Source: Turicibacter sp.
GTDB lineage: Bacteria > Bacillota > Bacilli > MOL361 > Turicibacteraceae
Direction: 5' to 3'
NCBI GenBank assembly: GCA_030531025.1
Contig: JAUMTV010000007.1
Coordinates: 1-54,708, forward strand
DNA length: 54,708 nt
The position numbers and the translations under genes are program-made. Positions 15,260-24,353 of the stretch are shown here, in pieces. Each line of letters begins with the position of its first letter. Within the stretch, counting starts at the first letter, position 1. Below the pieces are notes generated by a model, which searched no databases, was not told the DNA's origin, and saw only the letters and a program-made list of their open reading frames with translations.

Positions 15260-16699
15260 ATGGCAAATAATCAATACCAAGAAGCAGCAAAGCAAATTCT
15301 TGCATTCATAGGTGGAGAAGAAAATGTCATTCGTGTCGCAAGTTGTGCCACACGTTTGCGTATCGTTGTAAAAGATGATAAAAAAATCAATATTGATCAA
15401 ATCGAAGCAATGGATTTAGTCAAAGGAACATTTAATAATGGAGGACAATTCCAAGTTATTCTTGGAACGGGAATTGTCGATCAAGTTTATCGTGAATTTA
15501 TGCAAGTGGCAAATATTCAAGAAGTGAGTAAAGAGGAGCTAAAGGAAGCCGCTGGGGCGAAGCTAAATGTATTCCAACGCATGTTAAAATCATTGGCAGA
15601 TGTCTTTGTTCCTATTCTACCAGCCTTAGTTGCAGCTGGTTTATTAATGGGATTAAATAATGTTTTAACTGCACAAGGGCTATTTATTGAAGGAAAGTCT
15701 TTAGTTGAAGCATATCCTCAAACAGCTGATTTAGCAGATATGATTAACTTATTCTCAAATGCAGCTTTTACATTCTTACCAGTATTAATTGGGTTCTCTG
15801 CTACTAAGATTTTTGGTGGAACACCAGTTTTAGGGGCGGTTATTGGGGCAATCATGATTCATCCAGATTTATTAAATGGATATAGTTATGGACAAGCCTT
15901 ATTAGATGGAACAGTTCCTGCATGGGATATCTTTGGTTTTGGAATCGCAAAAGTTGGATATCAGGGAACAGTTTTACCAGTCATTGTTTCTTCATTCGTT
16001 TTAGCGAAGATTGAACAAAGTTCACGTAAAATTGTCCCAGCGATGTTTGATAACATTATCACACCATTAGTTTCTGTTTTATTTACGGCAGCTTTAACAT
16101 TCGTTATTATTGGACCAGCTATGCGTGTGGTAGGGGATGGATTAACAGAAGCTGTTATGTGGTTATTCTTTAGCTTAGGACCAATAGGTGGTGCTATCTA
16201 TGGTGTCGCTTATCCATTATTAGTAATCACAGGAATGCATCATTCATTAGTGACAGCTGAGACACAAATTTTAGCGAATATTGGAACATTAGGTGGATCA
16301 CCAACATTCGCTGTTGTTGCAGCATCAAATGTGGCACAAGGGGCTGCTGCTTTAGCTGTGATGTATTTAATGAAGAAAAATGCTAAAATGAAGAGTTTAG
16401 CTTCAGCAGCAGGGGTATCAGCATTACTTGGAATTACAGAACCAGCGGTATTTGGGGTTAACTTAAAGTTTAGATATCCATTTATCGGAGCATTAATTGG
16501 TTCAGCAGTTGCTTCAGCATACTGTACATTTATGCAAGTTCTATCAGTTTCTCCTGGGCCTGCGGGATTACCTGGTATTATCGTGATTCGTCCAGAATCA
16601 ATGTTCCAATACATGGTGACATTAGCAATTGCATTTGTGATTGGATTTATTGCAACTGTTGTATTAGCTAAATTCTTTAATAAAAAACAAAATGCTTAA
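15260..16699 (+). CDS. scrA: Sucrose-type PTS transporter, EIIBC
   Basis: A 479-residue phosphotransferase permease. Residues 1-90 form the EIIB domain with the phosphorylated cysteine C29 in VASCATRLR; residues from about 105 to the end form the EIIC membrane domain with some ten helices. It imports sucrose and phosphorylates it to sucrose-6-phosphate. No EIIA domain is attached, so EIIA must come from another PTS protein. AGGAGG lies 8 bases before the ATG. It is the first gene of the operon under the twin operators, and the next genes encode the matching hydrolase and fructokinase, which supports sucrose over trehalose or beta-glucosides. Confidence 0.9.
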   Translation: MANNQYQEAAKQILAFIGGEENVIRVASCATRLRIVVKDDKKINIDQIEAMDLVKGTFNNGGQFQVILGTGIVDQVYREFMQVANIQEVSKEELKEAAGAKLNVFQRMLKSLADVFVPILPALVAAGLLMGLNNVLTAQGLFIEGKSLVEAYPQTADLADMINLFSNAAFTFLPVLIGFSATKIFGGTPVLGAVIGAIMIHPDLLNGYSYGQALLDGTVPAWDIFGFGIAKVGYQGTVLPVIVSSFVLAKIEQSSRKIVPAMFDNIITPLVSVLFTAALTFVIIGPAMRVVGDGLTEAVMWLFFSLGPIGGAIYGVAYPLLVITGMHHSLVTAETQILANIGTLGGSPTFAVVAASNVAQGAAALAVMYLMKKNAKMKSLASAAGVSALLGITEPAVFGVNLKFRYPFIGALIGSAVASAYCTFMQVLSVSPGPAGLPGIIVIRPESMFQYMVTLAIAFVIGFIATVVLAKFFNKKQNA

Positions 16700-16705
16700 T
16701 AAAAG

Positions 16706-16737
16706 ACTGCTTTAATTTCTTCGGAGATTAAAGCAGT
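16706..16737 (+). other. Intercistronic hairpin with UUCG tetraloop
   Basis: ACTGCTTTAAT pairs with ATTAAAGCAGT, and three more pairs close a C(UUCG)G tetraloop, one of the most stable RNA loops. Only a short T stretch follows (TTTCTGC), so it probably trims or partly terminates the transcript, letting the transporter be made in excess of the hydrolase, or protects the upstream mRNA from decay. Confidence 0.7.
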
Positions 16738-16793
16738 TTCTGCTAGTTAAAGAAAAATAAAACGATTACTTTTTAAAAAGGAGTGCACAGAAT

Positions 16794-18266
16794 ATGGAGT
16801 GGACAAGAGAACAACGTTATCGACGAATTGAAGAGGTATCAAAAGAGGACTATGAAGCGTTAAAGAAACAAGTAAGTCAATGTCCGTATCGTCAAACGTT
16901 TCATAATCAACCAGTTACAGGTTTATTAAATGACCCAAATGGATTTAGTTATTTTAATGGAGAATATCACATGTTTTATCAATGGTTCCCTCTAGGTCCA
17001 GTTCATGGGGTAAAATATTGGTATCATACATCATCAACTGATCTAATTCACTGGAAGGATTGTGGAATTGCATTAGAACCAGATTGTTCGTTTGATAGCC
17101 ATGGGGTTTTCTCTGGGACAGCGATTGAACATGATGAGAAATTATATTTAATGTATACAGGAAATGCACGAGATGAAGAGTGGGTTCGATACCCAACTCA
17201 ATGTTTGGCTGTGATGGACAAAGAAGGTCATATTGAGAAACATCCTGAACCTGTCATTAAATCAGCACCACAAAATGTAACAGAGCATTTTAGAGATCCA
17301 AAGGTTTTCAAAGTTGAAGATACATTCTATTGCTTAGTAGGAGCAGAAATAGATGATAATCAAGGAACCGTTCTTTACTATGAATCAAAAGACCTTATTC
17401 ATTGGGATTACAAAGGAGAAGTTAAAACAACATTCAAAGGAAATGGCTTTATGTGGGAGTGCCCGGACTACTTTACACAAAGTGGTAAAGGTGTTATGAT
17501 AATATCGCCTCAAGGTATGGAAGCAGAGGGAGATAAATATCAAAATATTTTCCAATCAGGATATTTAATTGGTGAAGAAATTGATTGGAAAGAGGGAGTA
17601 TTTAACCATGGAGCATTTAATGAATTAGATCGTGGATTTGAGTTTTATGCTCCACAAACAATGGTTGATCCTCAAGGAAGACATATTTTAGTTGGGTGGT
17701 TCGGACTTCCTGGTATTGACTGTGTGAGTGATGAAAATGGATGGGCACACTGTTTAACGTTACCTCGTGAATTACAGGTTATTGGTAATAAGCTATTACA
17801 AAAACCTGTTAAAGAGTTACAACAATTACGTGGAAATCGTGTCGAGGTAAGTACATCGTTACAAAATGAATCTAAGTCGTTCATTGGATTTGAAGGTAGT
17901 GTCTATGAGTTATTCTGTGAGTTTACTCAATTAGAGGCTAAATCTATTGGTGTCAAACTTCGTAAAAGTGAAGATGAAGAAACAATCTTCTATTATGATT
18001 TACAGGATAAAAAGCTTGTTTTAGATCGCTCAAAATCAGGTCGTACTTGTGGAGACGAATATGGGTTACAACGTAAATGTGATTTTGAAGCAGATAAGTT
18101 AACGCTCCAAATCTTTGTTGATACATCATCAATTGAGATTTTTGTAAATGAAGGAGAAGAAGTTTTTTCAACACGAATTTTCACGAAAGAAGAAAGTACA
18201 GGAATTGAATTCTTTACAGATGGAACAGCAAAATTGGAAGCAAAAATTTGGGAACTAAATAAGTAA
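16794..18266 (+). CDS. scrB: Sucrose-6-phosphate hydrolase, GH32
   Basis: A 490-residue cytoplasmic glycoside hydrolase of family 32 that splits sucrose-6-phosphate into glucose-6-phosphate and fructose. The three catalytic carboxylates are visible: nucleophile D47 in LLNDPNGF, transition-state stabiliser D168 in FRDPK, and acid/base E222 in WECPDYF. A five-bladed propeller (about residues 30-330) is followed by a C-terminal beta-sandwich. There is no signal peptide, which fits the PTS route. AAAAGGAG precedes the ATG. It lies 94 bases after the EIIBC gene. Confidence 0.93.
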   Translation: MEWTREQRYRRIEEVSKEDYEALKKQVSQCPYRQTFHNQPVTGLLNDPNGFSYFNGEYHMFYQWFPLGPVHGVKYWYHTSSTDLIHWKDCGIALEPDCSFDSHGVFSGTAIEHDEKLYLMYTGNARDEEWVRYPTQCLAVMDKEGHIEKHPEPVIKSAPQNVTEHFRDPKVFKVEDTFYCLVGAEIDDNQGTVLYYESKDLIHWDYKGEVKTTFKGNGFMWECPDYFTQSGKGVMIISPQGMEAEGDKYQNIFQSGYLIGEEIDWKEGVFNHGAFNELDRGFEFYAPQTMVDPQGRHILVGWFGLPGIDCVSDENGWAHCLTLPRELQVIGNKLLQKPVKELQQLRGNRVEVSTSLQNESKSFIGFEGSVYELFCEFTQLEAKSIGVKLRKSEDEETIFYYDLQDKKLVLDRSKSGRTCGDEYGLQRKCDFEADKLTLQIFVDTSSIEIFVNEGEEVFSTRIFTKEESTGIEFFTDGTAKLEAKIWELNK

Positions 18267-18280
18267 GAAGAGGTGTAGAT

Positions 18281-19228
18281 ATGGCAAAAGTAATCTGTCC
18301 TGGTGAAGTATTAATTGATTTTATTTCACTTGAAAATGGAAAAAAGTTAGTTGATGTTGAGAAGTTCCAAAAGAAGGCTGGAGGTGCCCCTGCAAATGTT
18401 GCAACTGCGCTTGTTAAATTAGGAGCATCAGCTGAATTCGTAGGAGCGGTTGGGAAAGATTCATTTGGTAAGTTTTTAATTGAAACGTTAAATCGTTATG
18501 AAGTAGGAACGTCACATGTGATTGAAGATCCAAACTTAGGAACGACGATTGCTTATGTTTCAATTGATGAAGATGGGGAACGTGATTTCGAATTTATGCG
18601 TGGTGCAGATGGTAATCTTTCACCAGAACAAATTAATTTCGATGCCTTTAGTGATTGTAAAATTATTCATTTAGGTAGTGCAACAGCGTTACTTGGGGCT
18701 CAATTATACGACGTTTATCAAGCGTTTATTGATTTTGCGAATCAACATGATAAATTTATTTCTTTTGATCCAAATTATCGTGATGCTTTATATCATGACA
18801 AACAAGAGTTATTTGTAAAACATTGTAAAGAGGTCATTAAACATGTTGATTTAATTAAAGTCTCAGAAGAAGAGGGACAAATAATTACAGGTGAGTCTGA
18901 TCACAATCAGATGATTGCCGCTTTACATGACTTAGGTGCTAAAATTGTAACGTTAACATTAGGTAAAGAAGGATCATTAGTTTCAATTGAAAACACATAT
19001 AAGGTTGAAAGTATTCCAGTTAAAATGATTGATTCAACTGGAGCAGGTGATGCGTTTATTGGTGCATTATTATCGCAAATTGCTAATTTAGAGCAACCGA
19101 AAGTCATTTTAAAAGATGAGAAGATGTTAGTAGAATTTACGAAAAATGCGAACAAAGTTGGTGCATTAACAACAACTAAATTAGGAGCTCTAGATTCAAT
19201 TCCAGCATGGGATGAAATTACAGCATAA
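18281..19228 (+). CDS. scrK: Fructokinase, PfkB family
   Basis: A 315-residue ribokinase/PfkB-type sugar kinase. It has the N-terminal family signature GGAPANVATALVKLGA and, near residue 250, the catalytic motif DSTGAGDAF, whose aspartate activates the sugar hydroxyl. It would phosphorylate the fructose released by sucrose-6-phosphate hydrolysis to fructose-6-phosphate. It starts 14 bases after the hydrolase with an AAGAGGTG site and ends the operon. Other PfkB substrates such as 2-keto-3-deoxygluconate are possible, but context favours fructose. Confidence 0.9.
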   Translation: MAKVICPGEVLIDFISLENGKKLVDVEKFQKKAGGAPANVATALVKLGASAEFVGAVGKDSFGKFLIETLNRYEVGTSHVIEDPNLGTTIAYVSIDEDGERDFEFMRGADGNLSPEQINFDAFSDCKIIHLGSATALLGAQLYDVYQAFIDFANQHDKFISFDPNYRDALYHDKQELFVKHCKEVIKHVDLIKVSEEEGQIITGESDHNQMIAALHDLGAKIVTLTLGKEGSLVSIENTYKVESIPVKMIDSTGAGDAFIGALLSQIANLEQPKVILKDEKMLVEFTKNANKVGALTTTKLGALDSIPAWDEITA

Positions 19229-19245
19229 TTTGATTCATTGAATTT

Positions 19246-19283
19246 AAAAAGAAGGGATTTAGTTAAAATTCCTTCTTTTTTTT
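19246..19283 (+). terminator. Terminator of the sucrose operon
   Basis: AAAAAGAAGGGATTT and AAATTCCTTCTTTTT form a 15-bp stem (one G-T wobble) around a 5-base loop with a T run. Confidence 0.9.
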
Positions 19284-19390
19284 GTGTTTATTGATTTGTT
19301 TTAAAAAGAGAAATCAAGCTTTTAAACATAACCTGTTGTTATTTTAGTAAGATGTATTGAGAACTAATTTAATGAACTAGGAGGGGAACT

Positions 19391-19684
19391 ATGGAGAGAA
19401 GTTTTAAGCGTATTAGAGTGGTTGTTGTTCAACCTGATGAGCAAGTTTATTTTGATCGTTATTATACTGATCCATTAGCTGCAATGGATAAATTTAATTA
19501 TTTTTGTAAGTTAGCTAAGATTAATTATCCTCAAGAGATTGAGTTTGCGATGGAGCGAACTGCTTTATATAATGAGATGAGTGCTTATTTTCCGTATAAT
19601 GAGATTAATCCTTCAAATCAGTCAGGGTTTATTCAAGTTTCGATGTATTTTGAAGTTGACCGTTTACAAGTCGTAGATTTATAG
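19391..19684 (+). CDS. Small hypothetical protein
   Basis: I do not recognise this 97-residue protein. It is soluble, rich in aromatic residues (many Phe and Tyr) and has no membrane segment or cysteine motif apart from one Cys. A strong AGGAGGGGA site precedes the ATG. It lies 73 bases before the next gene in the same direction, with no terminator between, so it may be co-transcribed with the methyltransferase-like gene. Confidence 0.65.
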   Translation: MERSFKRIRVVVVQPDEQVYFDRYYTDPLAAMDKFNYFCKLAKINYPQEIEFAMERTALYNEMSAYFPYNEINPSNQSGFIQVSMYFEVDRLQVVDL

Positions 19685-19757
19685 CGCGATTACATATTTT
19701 TCGCCACATTCTCATATAATGTACCATTACTGAGTTGTTTGATGGAGGATGAGGTGA

Positions 19758-20843
19758 ATGAGACATTTAAATCCAACGTTATATGAGGTTATTTATGATT
19801 GGTTTCATCAACTACCAGAAGATTATGATGCAAAAAAAAGTGGGAATTCACGAGATAATTTAAAAAATAGTCAAGAAGCAATCATCGCGTGTTTAGTAGA
19901 GCAATTTCCAAAAAGTTATCGAGAAGCGCATGAAGTTTATCGAGATTTATTTAACCAAATTGATATCTTTTCCGTTTATGATGATTTAGAAGAAATTAAT
20001 GTATTAGCTTTAGCCACTGGTTCAGGGGGAGATGTATTTGGATTTATTCATGCATGCGAAGCCTATTTGACTGGTAAGCGAATTAATATTTTTACAGTGG
20101 AAGGTAATAAAGATGCTTTACGAAGTCAAGTGAATTTGTTTAGACAATATATCGAATTTAATTTAGTTGAAAATGAGGTTAACTTAATTCCAATTGAGGC
20201 AGTGATTGAACCAGGTTTTATAAAGTTAACATCAGAGTTAAAACGCCAGTGTCTTAAAACATATGGGATTAAAAAGTTTGATTTAATTCAAAGTTTTAAG
20301 TGGATGAATGAGCAATCTATTCGCGGAAAATTAACTTTTTATGAGCTTTATAATTGGATGAATGATTGGTTATTAACGAATCGGATGGCGGTTATTTTGG
20401 AATATGCAAGCCCTGTTTCAAAGTATAAGTGTGATCAACAAGTTGCTATGCGAGCTTTAAATGATTTTTCTCTTTTTTGTAAACATCAATGGTGGAAAAA
20501 TCAATTATTAGCATTGACTCCTACCCCTTGTATTGCTAGAAAATTAAATGGAAATAAAGCTTTACAGTGTCGGGGGTGTACAGGTTGCTATGATGAAATC
20601 GAATCTTATGTTAAGCTTATTAATCAAAAAACGTATTCTTGGCAAAGTAATTGCGTCTTTGTAATGAAGTTAGCCACTGGAGAATTAGGACAAAAAATAG
20701 TAAGTCATTTACAAAATGAAAAGATAGGTTATCAAACAGCGACTCATATTGGTGAGTATCCTACTCGTTTTTGTACACTAGACGCCAAAGTTTCAGCGAA
20801 TGAACATGCGAATGCCTTTTTATTAACTCAAAAATTACATTAA
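19758..20843 (+). CDS. Unknown protein, methyltransferase-like Rossmann fold with Cys cluster
   Basis: A 361-residue protein of unknown function. Residues 75-125 contain NVLALATGSGGDVFGF and, at the next strand, INIFTVEGNKDAL, which look like motifs I and II of a SAM-binding Rossmann fold. A later region (about residue 275) contains CRGCTGCYDE, three cysteines each two residues apart, suggesting a metal or iron-sulfur site or a structural zinc. The middle is helical and rich in Trp. GGAGGATGAGGTG precedes the ATG. A strong terminator follows. The fold call is from motif shape only. Confidence 0.55.
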   Translation: MRHLNPTLYEVIYDWFHQLPEDYDAKKSGNSRDNLKNSQEAIIACLVEQFPKSYREAHEVYRDLFNQIDIFSVYDDLEEINVLALATGSGGDVFGFIHACEAYLTGKRINIFTVEGNKDALRSQVNLFRQYIEFNLVENEVNLIPIEAVIEPGFIKLTSELKRQCLKTYGIKKFDLIQSFKWMNEQSIRGKLTFYELYNWMNDWLLTNRMAVILEYASPVSKYKCDQQVAMRALNDFSLFCKHQWWKNQLLALTPTPCIARKLNGNKALQCRGCTGCYDEIESYVKLINQKTYSWQSNCVFVMKLATGELGQKIVSHLQNEKIGYQTATHIGEYPTRFCTLDAKVSANEHANAFLLTQKLH

Positions 20844-20883
20844 AAAAAGTTAGTGCTACGTAACTGTTAGCACTAACTTTTTT
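20842..20883 (+). terminator. Terminator
   Basis: AAAGTTAGTGCTA and TAGCACTAACTTT form a 13-bp stem with a 10-base loop and flanking A and T runs, starting within the stop codon of the preceding gene. Confidence 0.9.
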
Positions 20884-20960
20884 ATTTTGGACTTTGAAAA
20901 CATAGCACCGTAATTAGGTAAAATACATAAATTATGTTAGATAGAAAGGAGGGATAAAAG

Positions 20961-21827
20961 ATGAAAAAAATTGGTCTAGTGTTCTCTGGAGGAGGTGCTA
21001 AAGGAGCATATCAAGTAGGTGTGATTCGTGTTCTTGAAGAGTTTGGTCTATTAGATGACGTACAAGCTGTAGCGGGATCATCTATTGGAGGGATTAACGG
21101 AGCTTTGCTGTTACAGTATACACCTGACGAGATTGAATTGTTTTGGCTTTCTTGTCCATGGTCTTCTGTATTTTCGGTCAGTAAAGAGAATATGAAACGA
21201 ATGAATCAAATTATTGATTCGGTAAATGCACGACAACTATCCCCCTTTTTCGGAATGATGAACCTAGCTAGTGTTGCAAATAATGTCGGATTACCACTGA
21301 AACGTAAAGGCTTTGAAAAGGCTTTTTGTTATTATTTAAATCCTAGTTTAATCCAAAATAGTGATGTTGATTTATATGTTTCTTGTGGAATTTTAAAAAC
21401 AAGAGAGCGCCGTTACTTTCATTTAAATGATTTAAGTGAAAAAGAGATGAAAAAAGCGCTTCTTGCCACGACGGCTTTGCCAATTTTATATCAACCAGTT
21501 GAGATAGATGGCATTTATTATGTTGATCCAATGAAGTATGAGCGTGCCCCATTGCGCCCGCTACTTGAAACTGATTGTGAAACAATTATTATTGTTTATT
21601 TAGATCCACGTTCACGAATAAATCAACGAATGATTAATGGAAAGCGAATTATAGAGATTTTCCCAAGTAAGGAACTTGGAAATGGTGTTTATGGGTCATT
21701 TGATTTTAGACCATCAGTTTTAAAATATTACATGGAATTAGGAAGTGAAGATGCTTATCGTATCTTGTATCGGGTTTTAAGTAAAGAACCTAAAGCGCCT
21801 CATCGCGTTAAGTATACGAATAAATAA
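20961..21827 (+). CDS. Patatin-like phospholipase
   Basis: A 288-residue patatin-family lipid acyl hydrolase. The oxyanion loop SGGGAKGAYQ is at residues 9-18, and the nucleophile S41 sits in the G-x-S-x-G elbow (GSSIGG). The catalytic aspartate is probably D189 in YYVDPMKY; the family usually has D-G-G/A here, so the D-P variant is unusual. The enzyme is probably cytoplasmic or membrane-associated, as no signal peptide is seen. AAAGGAGGG precedes the ATG. The natural lipid substrate is unknown. Confidence 0.85.
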   Translation: MKKIGLVFSGGGAKGAYQVGVIRVLEEFGLLDDVQAVAGSSIGGINGALLLQYTPDEIELFWLSCPWSSVFSVSKENMKRMNQIIDSVNARQLSPFFGMMNLASVANNVGLPLKRKGFEKAFCYYLNPSLIQNSDVDLYVSCGILKTRERRYFHLNDLSEKEMKKALLATTALPILYQPVEIDGIYYVDPMKYERAPLRPLLETDCETIIIVYLDPRSRINQRMINGKRIIEIFPSKELGNGVYGSFDFRPSVLKYYMELGSEDAYRILYRVLSKEPKAPHRVKYTNK

Positions 21828-21902
21828 CTAAGGTGATTGATTTAAAAGAGGTCCCCTCGTCCATAATGCAGGAAATAACAGATGAAGGAAGAGGGGAAAG
21901 AG

Positions 21903-22996
21903 ATGACAAAGCAGACAATGAAATATGCTTTATTACTCATCATCATTGGGGTTTTAGTTTATCGTTTTACGGAACATCCACAATTGTTTTATGATTTCTT
22001 TAGCTTTATTGGTAATATATTTAGATCATTTTTTATTGGTGGATTATTAGCCATTTTAATCAATCCTATTGTTCGTTGGCTACAAGATTGTTTTAACTTT
22101 CCAAAAGGGTTATGCCTTTTATGCACTTATTTATTAGGACTATTTTTGATTATTATTTGTTTTTTATTAGTTGTGCCTTCGTTTATTGTTGGTGTAACAG
22201 ACGTCTTTTTAAAGATTAGTACTTTTTAAGTCGAGTTGAAGAAAAAGAATGGATCTATTAAGTAGTTAATCATACACCTTACATTGAAGAGTTAATCATT
22301 TACTTACAAGAGAATGTTCATAATATTACTAAGAACTTAATTTTATTGTTGAATAATTTATCAATATCAGTCGTGAGTACCGTTTTAGGATTTGCGTCAG
22401 AGTTATTTAATTGGTTTTTTGGGATTACGATTTCAATTTATTTAATTCTTGATCAAAAGAAAGTTTTTTATAGTATCGAACGATTTTTTAGAGCTTATTT
22501 CCCAATCTATGAAAAGCGTATTCTTTATTTTTTAAAGTTTACTTATCGAACGTTTCAAGATTATATGATTGGAAGAATTTTAGACTCCTTTGTTATTGGT
22601 TTAATTGCTTTTGTTGGATTTTATTTTTTGAAAACGCCATATGTCGCATTATTTGCATTTATTATTTTTATTACTAATATTATCCCGTATTTTGGACCGA
22701 TTATCGGTGCTATATTTCCGATTGCAATGACTTTATTAATTAATCCGATGCAAGCAATTTGAGTCGCTCTTTTTATTTTACTTTTACAACAATTAGATGG
22801 AAATGTTATCGGACCTTGCGTGGGCCTATCTCCCTTATCGGTCATTCCAGTTGTTATTTTAGGTGGAGCAGTTTTTGGGTTTGTTGGTTTCTTTCTTGCT
22901 GTTCCTGTTTTAGCTGTCATTAAGGAAGTTTATGAATTGTTACTAAATGAACGATTAGAACAAGATAAAACAACTAATGAATACTTATCAAAATAA
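21903..22996 (+). pseudogene. AI-2E family permease, inactivated
   Basis: Put together, three pieces form one protein of about 365 codons of the AI-2E/UPF0118 membrane-permease family, but three lesions interrupt it. First, a five-T run at 22223-22227 appears to have lost one T, shifting the frame so that TAA at 22227 stops the first part. Second, in the resumed frame TAA at 22259-22261 stands where LSRVEEKEWIY is followed by VVNHTPYIEE, probably a former CAA. Third, TGA at 22760-22762 sits between NPMQAI and VALFILLLQQLDGN, where relatives have Trp, so TGG became TGA. Sequence after it stays in frame to a TAA at 22994 and includes the typical IGP and FGFVGFFLAVPVLAV. The ATG at 21903 has a GAGGGG site. 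Confidence 0.88.
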
Positions 22997-23029
22997 AACG
23001 ACTCTTCTTAGTAAGAGTCGTTTTATTTT
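22990..23029. terminator. Bidirectional terminator
   Basis: AAAATAAAACGACTCTT and AAGAGTCGTTTTATTTT form a 17-bp perfect stem with a 6-base loop. It lies between the permease pseudogene and the convergent DUF1576 gene and can serve both strands. Confidence 0.9.
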
Positions 23030-23072
23030 AAATGAATTTAATGATGTTTTCCACTGTTAGTTTGAGCACATT

Positions 23073-24353
23073 TTAATTGTTTTTAGGAATTGTCGGTCCT
23101 TTAAACGCTTCGATTAAGGGGATAAGGATAGAGGCAACAATTCCTGCAGAGAATCCATTATTGTATAAATTTAATCCAGCATGAAGCTCGCCAATATGTA
23201 AGACAACAGAGGAATGTAAGAATCTAGCAAGAATACCGAAAAAACAACCATATGTACCTGCGATGGGTGCAAGAGCTGGTCCAAATAAAGAGGCAAGTAA
23301 AATAGAGGGATCATTAATTGACCAGATTTTAATAAAAGATCCAATAATAATTCCAATCATGACTGGAATGATGTTATTGAGGTTTCCATATGCCCCAAAC
23401 TCAATGACAGAAAAAATTCCACCAAGTGTGGGTCGATTTAACTGTCCACCGACAACTAAAATATATGTTGTAACTAAGATACCGTTTAAGGCCATGTTAA
23501 TTAAAGTCGCACTAAACCCGTCTAATACGATAAAATCGGTTGATAACCTTCCGCTACACATCATAAGTTGCTTTATCGGATAAAACGGTTTAGAACTAGT
23601 CAAAAAGCCGATGAAAAGAAGGATGAAGTATAAAAGGTAGAGATAGATGGAAAGAAGTGTATTATAGTTTTCTCTCCAAATTAATTGAGAAGAAGGATGA
23701 TAACCAAATGATTTAAACAAGGCAACAAGGACTGTAACGATTAAACCAGAAGAAAAACCAACGTTATACAGATTAAAGCCTTGGTGCATGTGATAAAAAT
23801 GGAGTGCTAATGGCGGTAAAATAAATCCAATTCCTAGCCCTAATAAAATACCGAGTCTTAAACGAAGTGGGAAGGTGAGAGTAGCATGAAAAATAATTTC
23901 AGTCACAATTGGTGCCATCGCTGTCCCAAATAACGCAATGTAAAGATAAGGACTGAATGATTGACGATGATATTTAGTATTAAAATACACACCAGTAATA
24001 ATCGTCCAGATATTTAAAATATTTTTTCCTAAAAATGAAAATCCAGCAATTAAAAATAATACGGCAAATGTTGCACCATTAAAGAGAACATGATGCTTCC
24101 ATAATAGATAAATAAAAAAGAGGGTAAGTAACCCGGAATTTACAAAAGCAGCACCAATACCACCAATGACTAGATAATCCGTAATTAATGAATCAGGATG
24201 AATAATAATATGATAAATTCCTTTAAGAATATTTATTGGAGTATCCACGACAAAACCAAAAATAATGAGTGAGATAGCAATTAATAAAATAATGATTCTT
24301 TTATCTTTTTCGCTCCACGGTCGGTCACGTATCGAATGTGTTGATTCTTTCAA
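23073..24353 (-). CDS. DUF1576 family integral membrane protein
   Basis: A hydrophobic protein of about 426 residues with some eleven or twelve membrane helices, matching the DUF1576 family of unknown function. It has two homologous halves: the first contains HQGFNLYNVGFSSGLI and the second HAGLNLYNNGFSAGIV, a duplicated motif that suggests an inverted- or tandem-repeat transporter. A longer frame opens with ATG at 24386, but that codon has no ribosome site, whereas TTG at 24351-24353 lies 7 bases after AAGGGGGA, so TTG is taken as start. It converges with the permease pseudogene. Confidence 0.75.
   Translation of the reverse strand: MKESTHSIRDRPWSEKDKRIIILLIAISLIIFGFVVDTPINILKGIYHIIIHPDSLITDYLVIGGIGAAFVNSGLLTLFFIYLLWKHHVLFNGATFAVLFLIAGFSFLGKNILNIWTIITGVYFNTKYHRQSFSPYLYIALFGTAMAPIVTEIIFHATLTFPLRLRLGILLGLGIGFILPPLALHFYHMHQGFNLYNVGFSSGLIVTVLVALFKSFGYHPSSQLIWRENYNTLLSIYLYLLYFILLFIGFLTSSKPFYPIKQLMMCSGRLSTDFIVLDGFSATLINMALNGILVTTYILVVGGQLNRPTLGGIFSVIEFGAYGNLNNIIPVMIGIIIGSFIKIWSINDPSILLASLFGPALAPIAGTYGCFFGILARFLHSSVVLHIGELHAGLNLYNNGFSAGIVASILIPLIEAFKGPTIPKNN

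Noticed and set aside
15185..15400. Leftward frame across the second operator and the start of the PTS gene
   Set aside because: It overlaps the operator and the EIIB domain in antisense and has no ribosome site.
22760..22762. TGA read as tryptophan (alternative genetic code)
   Set aside because: TGA acts as a stop for the small gene ending at 26547 and for the ALG14-like gene; the permease carries two more lesions.
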